From the NCBI RefSeq assembly GCF_018618475.1, contig NZ_JACSMD010000001.1, positions 806,001-870,000 of the forward strand: 64,000 bases of DNA, written 5' to 3'. The stretch comes from Exiguobacterium sp. s122. GTDB lineage: Bacteria; Bacillota; Bacilli; Exiguobacteriales; Exiguobacteriaceae. Positions 35,415 through 44,854 of the stretch are shown here, piece by piece. The notes beneath the pieces are model-generated. The model was not told the origin of the DNA, ran no database searches, and worked only from the letters and a program-made list of their open reading frames with translations. Both the position numbers and the translations under genes were made by a program. Positions within the stretch are counted from its first letter, which is position 1; every line of letters begins with the position of its first letter.

Positions 35415-36506
35415 ATGAGTCCACAAGATCAATTGAACCGATTACGTCGTGAAATGGATGAATTGAACCGAGAAATGCTCGATTTGCTTAATCGCCGAGG
35501 TGCGCTCGCTGTCGAGATCGGCAAAGTAAAACGCCTTCAGGGCGTCGAACGATACGACCCGGTGCGCGAACGCGAAATGCTCGACTTTATCGCGGCTGAA
35601 AATACAGGTCCTTTTGAGACGCCACGGCTCCAACATCTATTTAAAGAGATGTTCAAAGCGTCTGCAGAGCTACAGGGAGAGGACCGTGATAAAACGCTCC
35701 TCGTCTCACGTAAACGCCAAGCTGAGGACACGATTGTCACGCTTGACGGGGTCACAATTGGTAACGGTCGTCCCCAGTTGATTGCAGGTCCTTGTGCCGT
35801 CGAATCGTTCGAACAAGTGAACGCCGTCGCTGAAAAGCTCGCCTTGTCGGGTGTGAAGATTATGCGAGGTGGCGCGTATAAGCCGCGCACATCACCATAC
35901 GACTTCCAAGGACTCGGGTTTGACGGACTTCAACTGTTGAAACAAGCGGCCGACCGCCATGATTTACGCGTCATCTCTGAAATCATGACACCGGGTGCGG
36001 TCGAATCGGCGCTACCATACGTTGATATCATTCAAGTCGGAGCGCGCAACATGCAAAACTTTGACTTGTTGAAGGAAGTCGGTAAGACCGATAAACCGGT
36101 CTTGTTGAAACGCGGGTTATCGGCCACAATCGAAGAGTTCATTTATGCGGCCGAGTACATCATGGCGAGCGGCAACCATCAAATTGTTCTTTGCGAGCGC
36201 GGTATTCGGACGTATGAACGGGCGACACGTAACACGCTCGATATTACGGCCGTGCCGATTTTGAAGCAAGAGACACATTTGCCGGTCATGGTCGACGTGA
36301 CGCATTCGACGGGTCGCCGTGATTTGTTACTCCCGGCAGCGAAAGCCGCGCTTGCCGTCGGAGCCGACGGTGTCATGGTCGAGGTGCATCCGAATCCGGC
36401 TATCGCTTTATCTGATGCCCAGCAACAACTCGATTTCGACCAGTTTGATGACTTTGTGGACGGGTTGACGACCCAGTTCCCTCAACTTGATTTGGTAAAA
36501 AAGTAA
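35415..36506 (+). CDS. aroA: Bifunctional chorismate mutase / DAHP synthase
   Basis: A 363-residue fusion. Residues about 1-90 are an AroQ-type chorismate mutase helix bundle; residues about 105-363 are a type I-beta 3-deoxy-7-phosphoheptulonate synthase joining PEP and erythrose-4-phosphate, the first step of the shikimate pathway. DAHPS motifs are [18 protein letters not shown] and [10 protein letters not shown]. In the Bacillus AroA(G) enzyme the mutase domain acts as the prephenate-sensing regulatory part. It lies directly upstream of ccpA, as in Bacillus. Confidence 0.95.
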   Translation: MSPQDQLNRLRREMDELNREMLDLLNRRGALAVEIGKVKRLQGVERYDPVREREMLDFIAAENTGPFETPRLQHLFKEMFKASAELQGEDRDKTLLVSRKRQAEDTIVTLDGVTIGNGRPQLIAGPCAVESFEQVNAVAEKLALSGVKIMRGGAYKPRTSPYDFQGLGFDGLQLLKQAADRHDLRVISEIMTPGAVESALPYVDIIQVGARNMQNFDLLKEVGKTDKPVLLKRGLSATIEEFIYAAEYIMASGNHQIVLCERGIRTYERATRNTLDITAVPILKQETHLPVMVDVTHSTGRRDLLLPAAKAALAVGADGVMVEVHPNPAIALSDAQQQLDFDQFDDFVDGLTTQFPQLDLVKK

Positions 36507-36515
36507 GCTTTCCAA

Positions 36516-36530
36516 TTGGAAACGTTTTAT
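36516..36530 (+). promoter_or_regulatory. cre-like CcpA site upstream of ccpA
   Basis: TTGGAAACGTTTTAT matches the cre consensus WTGNAANCGNWNNCW except for one base near the end. It lies between aroA and the aroA terminator, 100 bases before ccpA, where CcpA could adjust its own transcription. Confidence 0.5.
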
Positions 36531-36537
36531 ATGGCGT

Positions 36538-36581
36538 GAAGACAGGGTAAAATGATGACAGATACCTGTCTTCCTTTTTTG
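36538..36581 (+). terminator. aroA terminator
   Basis: GAAGACAGG / CCTGTCTTC with an 18-base loop and T6; the loop contains TAAAAT, which could also be a -10. Confidence 0.7.
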
Positions 36582-36632
36582 ACACGTTTTTTGAAAATCG
36601 TTTGAAAATCACCGCTTGTAGGAGGAGTTTTA

Positions 36633-37646
36633 ATGAATAGTAACAATGTAACGATCTATGATGTCGCTCGAGAAGCCGGGGTGTCGATGGCAACCGTCTC
36701 TCGTGTCGTCAACGGAAACCCGAACGTCAAACCGACGACCCGTAAGAAAGTCCAGGACGCGATTGACCGTCTCGGTTATCGTCCAAACGCTGTCGCACGT
36801 GGCCTTGCAAGCAAGAAGACAACGACGGTCGGCGTCATCGTACCGGATATCTCAAACATCTTCTTTGCCGATCTCGCGCGTGGAATTGAAGATGTCGCGA
36901 CGATGTACAAGTACAACATCATCCTCGGAAACTCGGATGCGAACCGTGACAAAGAGATCCATTTATTGAACACGCTTCTTGGGAAACAAGTCGACGGCAT
37001 CATCTTTATGGGCGGTCGCCTTCACGAAGATCTCGTCGAGGAATTCAAACGGTCACCGGTCCCAATCGTCTTGGCGGCCACATTGAACCAAGGCTACGAC
37101 CTCCCGGCGGTCAACATCGACTACGAACAGGCGGCATATGACGCGACCGAGATGTTGATTGGTCATGGACACAAACAAGTCGGCTTCATCACAGGCCCGC
37201 TCGAGCAACAAATCAATGGCGAGAAGAAGTTCGCCGGTTACCGTCGTGCGCTTGAAGACGCCGGTCTTCCGTTCCAGGAAAACGACGTCATCCTCGGAAA
37301 CTACACGTACGCCTCAGGTCTTGAAGCGATGCAAAAGATGCTCGAGCGTGACGATTGCCCGAAAGCTATCTTCGCGGGTACAGATGAAATGGCGCTCGGC
37401 GTCATCCATGCGATTCAAGACGCGGGCTTCTCGGTCCCGAACGACTTTGAAGTCGTCGGACACGACAACACGCGACTCGCGACGATGATTCGTCCGAAAT
37501 TGACGACGGTCGTTCAACCGATGTACGACATTGGTGCCGTGGCGATGCGTCTCTTGACAAAGATTTTGAACGCGGAAGAAGTCGAAGAGAAAAACGTCGT
37601 CTTGCCACACCGCATTGAGCGCCGTGACTCGTTACGGAACGACTAA
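36633..37646 (+). CDS. ccpA: Catabolite control protein A
   Basis: A 337-residue LacI-family regulator. The helix-turn-helix is [20 protein letters not shown] (residues 6-25), followed by the hinge helix [12 protein letters not shown] and a periplasmic-binding-protein-like core that docks HPr-Ser46-P. CcpA represses or activates carbon genes at cre sites. Neighbouring aroA and acuC fix its identity as CcpA rather than another LacI family member. ATG 36633 has AGGAGG upstream; TTGACA at about 36580 may be its -35. Confidence 0.96.
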   Translation: MNSNNVTIYDVAREAGVSMATVSRVVNGNPNVKPTTRKKVQDAIDRLGYRPNAVARGLASKKTTTVGVIVPDISNIFFADLARGIEDVATMYKYNIILGNSDANRDKEIHLLNTLLGKQVDGIIFMGGRLHEDLVEEFKRSPVPIVLAATLNQGYDLPAVNIDYEQAAYDATEMLIGHGHKQVGFITGPLEQQINGEKKFAGYRRALEDAGLPFQENDVILGNYTYASGLEAMQKMLERDDCPKAIFAGTDEMALGVIHAIQDAGFSVPNDFEVVGHDNTRLATMIRPKLTTVVQPMYDIGAVAMRLLTKILNAEEVEEKNVVLPHRIERRDSLRND

Positions 37647-37649
37647 ACG

Positions 37650-37689
37650 GAAAAACACTTAAGCCGTCGACGGCTTAAGTGTTTTTTTA
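37650..37689. terminator. Bidirectional terminator
   Basis: Perfect palindrome, arms AACACTTAAGCCGTC and complement, flanked by A and T runs, between convergent ccpA and acuC. Confidence 0.92.
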
Positions 37690-38856
37690 TAAATAGAGTG
37701 ATTTTCGGTCATTGGAGATGAATGGCCAAAATGCCCGTTTCGTCACTTCCCAATTCTTTTCCTCGATTTGCTGCCGTCGAGGGATGTGGTCGAATGTATA
37801 CAACGTATCGTCCCATCGTGTTGGGAGCGGTTGATCGGCCTTCATTTGCCACTGCTCGATCCATTCGGTCGGAATGTCGCCACTGTACGGTGCCTCGCGT
37901 GTCAGACCGGCCCAAACTTGTGCCCATGCTCGCGGTACGGTTCTGAACCAATCGTATCCGCCACCGCCGAGGGCGACGAGCCGGCCGTCTGTATATTCAT
38001 CCGCAAGCCGCGATGCGATTTGCGGAATCTGCTCGAACGTCCGAATCGTCGAGGCGAGATGGGTGAGGGGGTCAAACGTATGGGCGTCGGCCCCGTTTTG
38101 CGTCAAGATGATATCCGGTTTGAACCAAGCACACGCCTCGCGCAGCACCGTCTCATAACAATGAAGGAACGAGTCGTCTTGCGTGAACGCATCGACGGGG
38201 ACGTTCCAACTATACCCGTAGCCGCTCCCGTTCCCCCGCTCGGTGACGGCGCCTGTCCCGGGGAACAAGTAGCGGCCGGTCTCGTGAATCGAGAGCGTCA
38301 TGACGTCAGCGTCGTCATAAAACAGCCACTGTACGCCGTCTCCGTGATGGGCGTCGGTATCGACGTAAAGGACCCGCATGCCATACTGTTTTCGAACGTG
38401 GGCGATGGCGACCGCCGCATCGTTATAAACACAAAACCCGGACGCCTTCCGCTGCATCCCGTGATGCAATCCGCCTCCGACGTGAAAGGCACGCTCGACT
38501 TTCCCGCTCGCGACGAGGTCGAGGGCGAGCATCGTCCCTCCGACGAGCCGTGCCGCGCCTTCATGAATGGTCGGAAAGATCGGCGTGTCTTCCGTACCAA
38601 GCCCGAACTTGTTCGCCTTTAGTCCGGTGAGTGCTCCGGCCGCCGCCGCTTGCACAGCCTCGATATAATCGCGGTCGTGGACGAGTGCCAAATCTTCGAT
38701 CGAAGCGAGTGGCGGCGCGATGCATTCATCCGGGGCAAGTTTCCCCGCTGCCGTCAAAAGCGACGTCGTCAGTTCCAAACGAATCGGGTTGAACGGGTGG
38801 TCCGCATGGAAACGGTACGACGTCTCGTTTTCCCCAAATATGTAAGCCGGTCTCAT
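37687..38856 (-). CDS. acuC: Acetoin utilization protein AcuC, NAD-independent lysine deacetylase
   Basis: A 389-residue class I histone-deacetylase-like enzyme. The zinc/charge-relay residues lie in GGGLHHGM, YVDTDAHHGDGVQ and in the later DAHTFDP; GGGYDWFRT is near the end. In Bacillus, AcuC removes the acetyl group that AcuA places on AcsA, keeping acetyl-CoA synthetase active. It overlaps acuB by four bases (ATGA), so acuA-acuB-acuC is one operon. Confidence 0.95.
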   Translation of the reverse strand: MRPAYIFGENETSYRFHADHPFNPIRLELTTSLLTAAGKLAPDECIAPPLASIEDLALVHDRDYIEAVQAAAAGALTGLKANKFGLGTEDTPIFPTIHEGAARLVGGTMLALDLVASGKVERAFHVGGGLHHGMQRKASGFCVYNDAAVAIAHVRKQYGMRVLYVDTDAHHGDGVQWLFYDDADVMTLSIHETGRYLFPGTGAVTERGNGSGYGYSWNVPVDAFTQDDSFLHCYETVLREACAWFKPDIILTQNGADAHTFDPLTHLASTIRTFEQIPQIASRLADEYTDGRLVALGGGGYDWFRTVPRAWAQVWAGLTREAPYSGDIPTEWIEQWQMKADQPLPTRWDDTLYTFDHIPRRQQIEEKNWEVTKRAFWPFISNDRKSLYL

Positions 38857-39485
38857 TGCGACATCTCCGGCCCGAGCACATCATAGCCTTCGCGCTTCAA
38901 TCGTTCGATGATGCGGAGTGGATTCATCGTCTGAACCCGAAACGAGATGATTCGTTTATACGGGTCTTGTGTCGGATGGACGAAGACGTTGATGATGTTG
39001 ACGTTTGTCTTGGCGAGAAGCCGCGTCACTTTCTCAAGCGTCCCGGTCGTATTCTCAACTAGGATTTCAATTTGCGAACTCGGCTCGAGCGCACCAGTCA
39101 ATTGAACGAAATAGCGAAGTAAATCGGTTTCGGTCAACACGCCGACGAGCTTACCTCGTTCCACAATCGGAAGACACGTCAGCCGGTGTTCATAAAATAA
39201 AGCGGCCGCATCCTCGAAAAAGTCCAACGGATGAGCCGTCACGATATCGGTACGCATGATGCTCGACACCGGATTCTTAAAATCAGCATGCTCGCTTTCG
39301 GGATGGAACACGCTCGTCGCACCACTCATCTCGAACTGCCCGATGATTCCGACGACTTGTCGGGCGGGGTTCGTGACGATGAGATGACGCACTGTATGGT
39401 CGCGCATGAGTTTCGCCGCGTGGGCAATCGTATTCGTCGGTTGAATCGTCACGACGTGGCGGTTCATCATCTGTTCAATCAGCAT
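38853..39485 (-). CDS. acuB: Acetoin utilization protein AcuB, CBS-ACT protein
   Basis: A 210-residue protein with two CBS motifs (about residues 5-60 and 75-130, second ending GVLTETDLLRYFV) and a C-terminal ACT domain (about 137-210, IEILVENTTGTLEKVTRLL). CBS pairs bind adenine nucleotides and ACT domains bind small ligands, so it may sense energy or metabolite state for the acu system; its precise role is not known even in Bacillus. It starts 11 bases after acuA. Confidence 0.93.
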   Translation of the reverse strand: MLIEQMMNRHVVTIQPTNTIAHAAKLMRDHTVRHLIVTNPARQVVGIIGQFEMSGATSVFHPESEHADFKNPVSSIMRTDIVTAHPLDFFEDAAALFYEHRLTCLPIVERGKLVGVLTETDLLRYFVQLTGALEPSSQIEILVENTTGTLEKVTRLLAKTNVNIINVFVHPTQDPYKRIISFRVQTMNPLRIIERLKREGYDVLGPEMSQ

Positions 39486-39496
39486 CGTAGCCCTCC

Positions 39497-40126
39497 TCAG
39501 TCATACATGAACCGGCGGCGGAGCCGGAGCGAGTCGAAATGGTCAATCGTTTCTTGCCGAACGTTTTTGCCGATGCGCGCCATGAGACAGTTGGCCGGAT
39601 GCGAAGCAATCTCTGGATCATCGGTCGGGAAGAAGACAAGCCCACCGTGATTCATCATCTTCTCCATCACGTTCCGATAGTCCCAAATCGACAGCCCGCT
39701 CCCTTTCAAGTCCCAATGCCAATAATATTCTGTCGTCAAAATTAAAAAGTCGTCCATATGCGGGTCCATCATCGATACTTCGAGTAACTGCTTCCCGATG
39801 CGTTGACCGCGAAAGCGCGGACTGACCTCGATGGCACCGAGCTCGAGAATATACGGATCGTTGCCCTCGCTCCATCGTTCATACGGATCTGGATACAAGT
39901 ATGTCACATAGCCGATAATCAATTCTTCGACGCGAGCGACGATGATGCGTCCTTCTTTCAAAGCCGCGATTTCAACGAGCGCTTTGTGTTGGTCTTCCGG
40001 CTCCCGAAACGCCGTCAACCCTTCGTCGAGGCGATACGTCGCAAGCACGTCACTCTCAATCGGTCCATCGATGATTACGGCTCCGAGTGAGGTTTCCCAC
40101 ACTTTTGAATGATACTGTTTTTCCAT
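39497..40126 (-). CDS. acuA: Protein lysine acetyltransferase AcuA
   Basis: A 209-residue GNAT enzyme that, in Bacillus, acetylates the catalytic lysine of AcsA and shuts it off. The acetyl-CoA loop is FRGQRIGKQLL (about residues 104-114), preceded by the strand LELGAIEVSP. ATG 40126 is preceded by a weak AAAAAGGTGGTG. It is divergent from its target gene acsA, and a cre-like site overlaps its -10 region. Confidence 0.93.
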   Translation of the reverse strand: MEKQYHSKVWETSLGAVIIDGPIESDVLATYRLDEGLTAFREPEDQHKALVEIAALKEGRIIVARVEELIIGYVTYLYPDPYERWSEGNDPYILELGAIEVSPRFRGQRIGKQLLEVSMMDPHMDDFLILTTEYYWHWDLKGSGLSIWDYRNVMEKMMNHGGLVFFPTDDPEIASHPANCLMARIGKNVRQETIDHFDSLRLRRRFMYD

Positions 40127-40152
40127 GGAGTCACCACCTTTTTCACCTCTTA

Positions 40153-40166
40153 TTATAGCGCTTTCA
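40153..40166. promoter_or_regulatory. cre-like CcpA site overlapping the acuA -10
   Basis: Read on the minus strand, TGAAAGCGCTATAA matches the cre palindrome TGAAAGCGCTTTCA at 12 of 14 positions, and its end forms the TATAAT -10 of acuABC. CcpA binding here would block acuABC transcription. Confidence 0.6.
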
Positions 40167-40208
40167 TCGGACGAGTTTCACTCCGTTTTGGAGTTTTTGG
40201 AAATTCAT

Positions 40209-40237
40209 TGATTTGTCATAATATTAACACTATACTG
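40209..40237 (+). promoter_or_regulatory. acsA promoter
   Basis: TTGATT (40209-40214), 17-base spacer, TATACT (40232-40237). The sequence just after it, TGAAAGTGGTTATA, is a weaker cre-like match. Confidence 0.7.
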
Positions 40238-40281
40238 AAAGTGGTTATACCATTCATTACAGGGGAGGCGAATCTTTAACG

Positions 40282-41988
40282 ATGGAAAAATTGAAAGCGT
40301 TATCAGGGGAACATCAATTGGCGTCGTATGAAGATGCTTGTCAGTCGTTCGAGTGGACGCAAGCAGAAGCGTTATTGTCTTGGAATTTGACCGGAAATGT
40401 CAACATGGCGTATGAGGCGATCGATCGTCACGCAGAAGGGGAACTCGCGACGAAACTAGCCTTGCTTTACTTCGATGGGGATCGAGAAGAGCGGTATACG
40501 TATGCGGATATGAAACAAGAAAGCAATCGGGCCGGAAATGTTCTGAAATCGGTCGGGGTGGAGAAAGGCGACCGCGTCTTTATCTTCATGCCGCGGAGTC
40601 CAGAACTTTATTTTATTTTACTCGGTACACTTAAACTTGGTGCGATCGTCGGCCCGTTGTTTGAGGCGTTCATGGAACAGGCGGTACACGACCGCCTGCT
40701 CGACGCTGAAGCCAAAGTCATCGTGACGACCGAGGCGTTGTTACCGCGTGTTCCGGTCGACCAGTTGCCTCACCTCGAGACGATTCTGATCGTCGGAGAT
40801 GACGTGAACGAGTCAGGGAAAGTGATTGATTACCGTAAGCTGGCGCAAAACGCCACGACGGAGCTCGACATCACGTGGGTCGACCGTGAAGACGGGATGA
40901 TTCTTCATTATACGTCTGGCTCGACAGGGAAACCAAAAGGCGTGTTGCACGTCCATAACGCGATGATTCAACAATTGATGACAGGGAAATGGGTGCTCGA
41001 CTTGCAACCGGAAGATGTGTATTGGTGCACGGCCGACCCGGGCTGGGTAACGGGCACAAGTTACGGCATCTTCGCCCCGTTTTTAAACGGTGCGACGAAC
41101 GTAATCGTTGGCGGGCGATTCAATCCGGAGTTTTGGTACTCGGTAATCGAACGTTTCGGCGTGACGGTCTGGTATAGCGCTCCGACGGCGTTTCGGATGC
41201 TCATGGGTGCGGGAGATGAAGCGTTCGCCAAGTACGACTTGTCGTCACTTCGCCATATCCTCTCGGTCGGCGAGCCACTCAACCCGGAAGTCATCCGTTG
41301 GGGCAACGAGTCGTTCGGCTTACGAATTCACGATACATGGTGGATGACGGAGACGGGGGCGATGATGATTTGTAACTATCCGACGATGGACATTAAACCC
41401 GGTTCGATGGGGAAAGCCATCCCTGGCTGTGAGGCGGCGATTTTAGACGACCGCGGTCAACCGCTCCCGCCGCACCGGATGGGCAACTTGGCGCTCAAGA
41501 CGCCATGGCCGTCGATGATGCGCAAGATATGGAAAAATGATGCGAAGTATGAAAGTTACTTCTGGGGCGATTGGTACGTCTCAGGGGACTCGGCCTATAT
41601 GGACGAGGACGGGTATTTTTGGTTCCAGGGCCGTGTCGACGACGTCATTATGACGGCAGGCGAACGTGTCGGGCCGTTTGAAGTCGAAAGTCGTCTCGTC
41701 GAGCATCCGGCTGTCGCCGAAGCAGGCGTGATCGGGAAACCAGACCCGGTCCGCGGTGAAATCATCAAGGCGTTCATCGCGCTCCGGAAAGGCTATGAGC
41801 CGTCGGATGAGTTGAAGGCAGAGATTCAAAAGTTCGTCAAAGAGGGGCTCGCGGCCCATGCGGCACCTCGGGAAATCGAGTTCAAAGACAAGTTGCCGAA
41901 GACGCGCAGCGGGAAGATTATGCGTCGTGTCTTGAAGGCGTGGGAGTTGAACCTCGAGACAGGTGATCTCTCCACAATGGAAGACTAA
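40282..41988 (+). CDS. acsA: Acetyl-CoA synthetase
   Basis: A 568-residue AMP-forming acyl-adenylate enzyme that makes acetyl-CoA from acetate. The ATP loop is YTSGSTGKPKG (about 212-222), the adenylate motif is HDTWWMTETG, and the hinge region has YFWFQGRVDD. Lys545 in PKTRSGKIMRR is the catalytic lysine targeted by AcuA and AcuC. ATG 40282 has GGGGAGG upstream. A terminator separates it from the convergent PBP gene. Confidence 0.96.
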   Translation: MEKLKALSGEHQLASYEDACQSFEWTQAEALLSWNLTGNVNMAYEAIDRHAEGELATKLALLYFDGDREERYTYADMKQESNRAGNVLKSVGVEKGDRVFIFMPRSPELYFILLGTLKLGAIVGPLFEAFMEQAVHDRLLDAEAKVIVTTEALLPRVPVDQLPHLETILIVGDDVNESGKVIDYRKLAQNATTELDITWVDREDGMILHYTSGSTGKPKGVLHVHNAMIQQLMTGKWVLDLQPEDVYWCTADPGWVTGTSYGIFAPFLNGATNVIVGGRFNPEFWYSVIERFGVTVWYSAPTAFRMLMGAGDEAFAKYDLSSLRHILSVGEPLNPEVIRWGNESFGLRIHDTWWMTETGAMMICNYPTMDIKPGSMGKAIPGCEAAILDDRGQPLPPHRMGNLALKTPWPSMMRKIWKNDAKYESYFWGDWYVSGDSAYMDEDGYFWFQGRVDDVIMTAGERVGPFEVESRLVEHPAVAEAGVIGKPDPVRGEIIKAFIALRKGYEPSDELKAEIQKFVKEGLAAHAAPREIEFKDKLPKTRSGKIMRRVLKAWELNLETGDLSTMED

Positions 41989-41990
41989 AC

Positions 41991-42024
41991 AAAAGGTCGA
42001 CACCACGGTGTCGACCTTTTCGTC
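41991..42024. terminator. Bidirectional terminator
   Basis: AAAAGGTCGACACC / GGTGTCGACCTTTT between convergent acsA and PBP genes. Confidence 0.92.
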
Positions 42025-42028
42025 TTGC

Positions 42029-44467
42029 TTATTCGTCAGCGTCTGCCTCGGCATCCGCTTCTTCTTGCGCTTTCTTTTCAGCTTCGGCTTTCTTCTTGGC
42101 TTCTTCTTCCGCCTTTTTCGCGTCTTCTGCCTTCTTCTTCGCCTCAGCTTCTGCTTTTTTCTTTGCTTCTTCGTCTTGCTTTTCAGCAGCTTCGCGTTTC
42201 GCGTCTTCCGCCTCTTGCTTGGCCTCTTCCGCTTTTTCTTTCGCTTCTTCTGCTTTCTTCTTCGCTTCCTCTTCCTTCTTCTTCTCTTCGACTTTCTTCT
42301 TCTCTGAGAACGTTCCAGAGTCTTGGAAGTCTTTTGACGTCACGCTAGAGGGTTGTGTAAAGCGTGCGTTCGTAAACGTCTCTGGCTTATCCGCATACAC
42401 ACGGTTCACGATTTGCGACCAAATCCGTTGCGTCCGCTGGTAGTAAGGGCCGTACGGGTAAGCATCGGTCATCCCGATTTTCTGGTTGTCATATCCAGAC
42501 CAGACCGCGAGGGTGACGTCCGGGTTAGAGCCGACAAGATACGAATCCCGTTTCTCTTGTGTCGTTCCAGTTTTGCCCATCCAGTCACCTGGGACGTTCA
42601 TGAGCGACTTGGCGTATGTCGCCGTACCGGACGTGTAAACGTCACGCAACATATCGATGACGAGGTAAGCCGTGCGATCGGAGTAGATGCGCTTTTTCTC
42701 AGGCTGCGCCTCGAAGATTGTCTCGCCTTGGAACTCGACTTTATCGACGAAGTACGGGCTGACGTGTTCGCCGTAGTTAGCGAGCATCGCATAAGTTGAT
42801 GCCAAGTCGACCGGCGTTACTTCTCCAGTCCCTAAAGCCATGGCAGATGCAATGCGGTTTCCATCTGATACAGGGATTCCCATATCAATCAGTTTTTGAG
42901 TATCTTCTGCTTTTTGATTTCGTTCCTCATAAACTTTGACGGCAGGTACGTTCAACGAGAGTTTAAGGGCATCACGAATTGTGACTGCACCACGATATCT
43001 TTTACCTTCGTTTTGAACTTGTTTCGGAGGTTGCCCTGGACCAGTAAATTGATAAAAGTATTCTTCATCAATGATTGTAGTAGCAGGGGTGATCATCCCA
43101 CCCTCGATCGCATTCGCATAAACGAGAATCGGTTTGGCGGTCGATCCGATTTGGCGCTCCATTTGTGTGGCATGGTTATATTCTTCAGTCTTCCCATTAA
43201 TGTAGCGGCCACCGACAAAGCCGAGCACGCGGCCCGTCTTGTTCTCAAGCATGACGGCTGCAGTTTGTTCTGGATAACTTGTCCCATCCGCATTTTGGTT
43301 CGGACCGAAGTTATCGGCATTTTTAGCCGGCTGTTGCATCGATTCGTGAATCTGCTTATCGAGCGTCAAGTGAATCTTATATCCACCTTGACGGAGGGCG
43401 TTATGCGCCCGTTTTCCGTAAGTCGAACGAACTTCGTTTCGTTCGCTTGGCCCGAGATCGTTGAGGTTGATGCCATCTTCTTGTAACAGATGGTTCGTCA
43501 CGATTGCGAGTGCTTCACGTTCAGCCAAGTCGACGAGGTACGGATAGCGGTCGCGCGGTTTCGATTGTGTCTTCATGAAGTCTTGTGTGATGTCGTAGTT
43601 ATACGCCGCATCATACTCTTCTTGTGTAATCTTCCCGGCGACGTACATCCGGTTCAAGACCGTCTTCATCCGGTTGATGCTGGCTGTGACGTCTTCTTTC
43701 ACGACACCGCCTTGATAATATGGCGTGTATAAGAACGGGTTTTTCGGGATACCGGCGAGGAAAGCCGCTTGCGGGAGCGTCAAGTTCTCCGCTGACGTAT
43801 TGAACACGCCGCGAGACGCTGCTTCAATCCCCGAGATGTTACGGCCCATCGAGTTACGGCCGAACGAGACGACGTTCAAGTAGGCGTTTAAAATCTCATC
43901 TTTATCCATCGCTTTTTCGAGACGGAGTGCGAGCAAAATCTCTTTCGCTTTTCGCTCGAACGATACTTCATTCGTCAGCATTTGGTTCTTGATGAGCTGT
44001 TGAGTGAGCGTCGAACCACCGGTGCGGTCTTCCGAGCCGGTCGCTTCTTGTAAGATGGCACGAAGCGTCGCTTTCGGGACGACCCCATCATGTTCATAAA
44101 ACTCGACATCTTCCGTCGCTAAGAGCGCGTCAATGACGAACGGTGATACTTTATCGACCGGAATCGGCGTCCGAACTTCATCGGTCGTATAGTTCCCGAT
44201 GCGTTCTCCGCTTCCGAAGTAAATATCAGAGGTCGACGAGTACGTATTGATTTGGGACGTCATCGTCTTGTAGGCAGGGGTTGGCATGTCCTTGACGAGC
44301 GATGCGAAATACCCGGCGCCGACACCGGCACCTAAAAAGCCGATCAAGACGACGGAAATGATCGTGAGTAACAGGACGTTCCACGATACATCGTAAAATA
44401 CATTGGCATAACGGCGGGCTTTCAAGGACGTTGGATTATTCCATAAGTCTCGAATCTTTTGCAGCAT
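42029..44467 (-). CDS. Class A penicillin-binding protein (PBP1A-like) with Lys/Glu/Ala tail
   Basis: An 812-residue bifunctional peptidoglycan synthase. One N-terminal transmembrane helix (about 30-55) is followed by a GT51 glycosyltransferase (catalytic Glu in ATEDVEFYEHDGV; GGSTLTQQLIKN), then a transpeptidase with SxxK motif STAK in IGSTAKPILV and KTG in MGKTGTT. After about residue 715 it ends in a roughly 90-residue charged repeat tail outside the membrane. ATG 44467 has GGAGG six bases upstream; the five earlier codons lack support. Inserted here relative to Bacillus order. Confidence 0.92.
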   Translation of the reverse strand: MLQKIRDLWNNPTSLKARRYANVFYDVSWNVLLLTIISVVLIGFLGAGVGAGYFASLVKDMPTPAYKTMTSQINTYSSTSDIYFGSGERIGNYTTDEVRTPIPVDKVSPFVIDALLATEDVEFYEHDGVVPKATLRAILQEATGSEDRTGGSTLTQQLIKNQMLTNEVSFERKAKEILLALRLEKAMDKDEILNAYLNVVSFGRNSMGRNISGIEAASRGVFNTSAENLTLPQAAFLAGIPKNPFLYTPYYQGGVVKEDVTASINRMKTVLNRMYVAGKITQEEYDAAYNYDITQDFMKTQSKPRDRYPYLVDLAEREALAIVTNHLLQEDGINLNDLGPSERNEVRSTYGKRAHNALRQGGYKIHLTLDKQIHESMQQPAKNADNFGPNQNADGTSYPEQTAAVMLENKTGRVLGFVGGRYINGKTEEYNHATQMERQIGSTAKPILVYANAIEGGMITPATTIIDEEYFYQFTGPGQPPKQVQNEGKRYRGAVTIRDALKLSLNVPAVKVYEERNQKAEDTQKLIDMGIPVSDGNRIASAMALGTGEVTPVDLASTYAMLANYGEHVSPYFVDKVEFQGETIFEAQPEKKRIYSDRTAYLVIDMLRDVYTSGTATYAKSLMNVPGDWMGKTGTTQEKRDSYLVGSNPDVTLAVWSGYDNQKIGMTDAYPYGPYYQRTQRIWSQIVNRVYADKPETFTNARFTQPSSVTSKDFQDSGTFSEKKKVEEKKKEEEAKKKAEEAKEKAEEAKQEAEDAKREAAEKQDEEAKKKAEAEAKKKAEDAKKAEEEAKKKAEAEKKAQEEADAEADADE
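42041..42312 (-). repeat. Low-complexity Lys/Glu/Ala coding repeat
   Basis: The 3' part of the PBP gene is an imperfect repeat of short AKKKAEE-type units, read on the plus strand as CTTCTTC-rich DNA. It predicts one long charged helix. Length changes by slippage are plausible. Confidence 0.8.
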
Positions 44468-44584
44468 GACAGCCTCCTTCATATAGTGTCAATCAATTGG
44501 AAACAGTAATATATTCGATTATAGCACAAGTCTTTCCCCACCTTAGCGCGAATCGACCTTTCGTTGCAACTTTCAATCTTGTAG

Positions 44585-44612
44585 TTGACAACGGAGAAAC
44601 CAAACTTATAAA
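44585..44612 (+). promoter_or_regulatory. tyrS promoter
   Basis: TTGACA (44585-44590), 16-base spacer, TATAAA (44607-44612). Confidence 0.75.
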
Positions 44613-44854
44613 ATGAATGGCATAGTCAATAAATCAATGCGATGAAAAAAGCGAAGTAGTGGGTGGACCGCTTGTCCAGAAAGCTAGTGGGTGCTGTGAA
44701 CTAGCCAATGTCGACCGACGAATTACACTTTTGGAGCATGCCGTTCGGCCGGTTCGGGACCGTTATCTCTCATTTAAGTGGCCACACGTGTGGCAATTAG
44801 GGTGGTACCGCGGAATCTCCGTCCCTTCTCGATATGAGAAGGGACGTTTTTTTA
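44613..44854 (+). promoter_or_regulatory. T-box riboswitch, tyrosine specifier, with terminator
   Basis: T-box sequence AGGGTGGTACCGCGG at 44799-44813. The likely specifier TAC (44724-44726, context GAATTACACT) is a tyrosine codon. The terminator GTCCCTTCTC / GAGAAGGGAC plus T7 lies at about 44826-44853. The 410 bases between PBP and tyrS contain only this leader and its promoter. Confidence 0.95.

Noticed and set aside
37768-38622. 284-codon plus-strand frame
   Set aside because: Antisense of acuC, whose deacetylase motifs are complete; no family features.
41963-42348. Long plus-strand frames rich in Leu/Phe or Ser/Ala opposite the PBP tail
   Set aside because: They are the antisense of the Lys/Glu/Ala repeat; composition is dictated by CTTCTTC-type DNA and they lack ribosome sites.
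44655-44673. Second T-box-like GGGTGGACCGC near the start of the tyrS leader
   Set aside because: One base short of the consensus and located in Stem I; the true T-box is at 44799, so it is probably coincidental.
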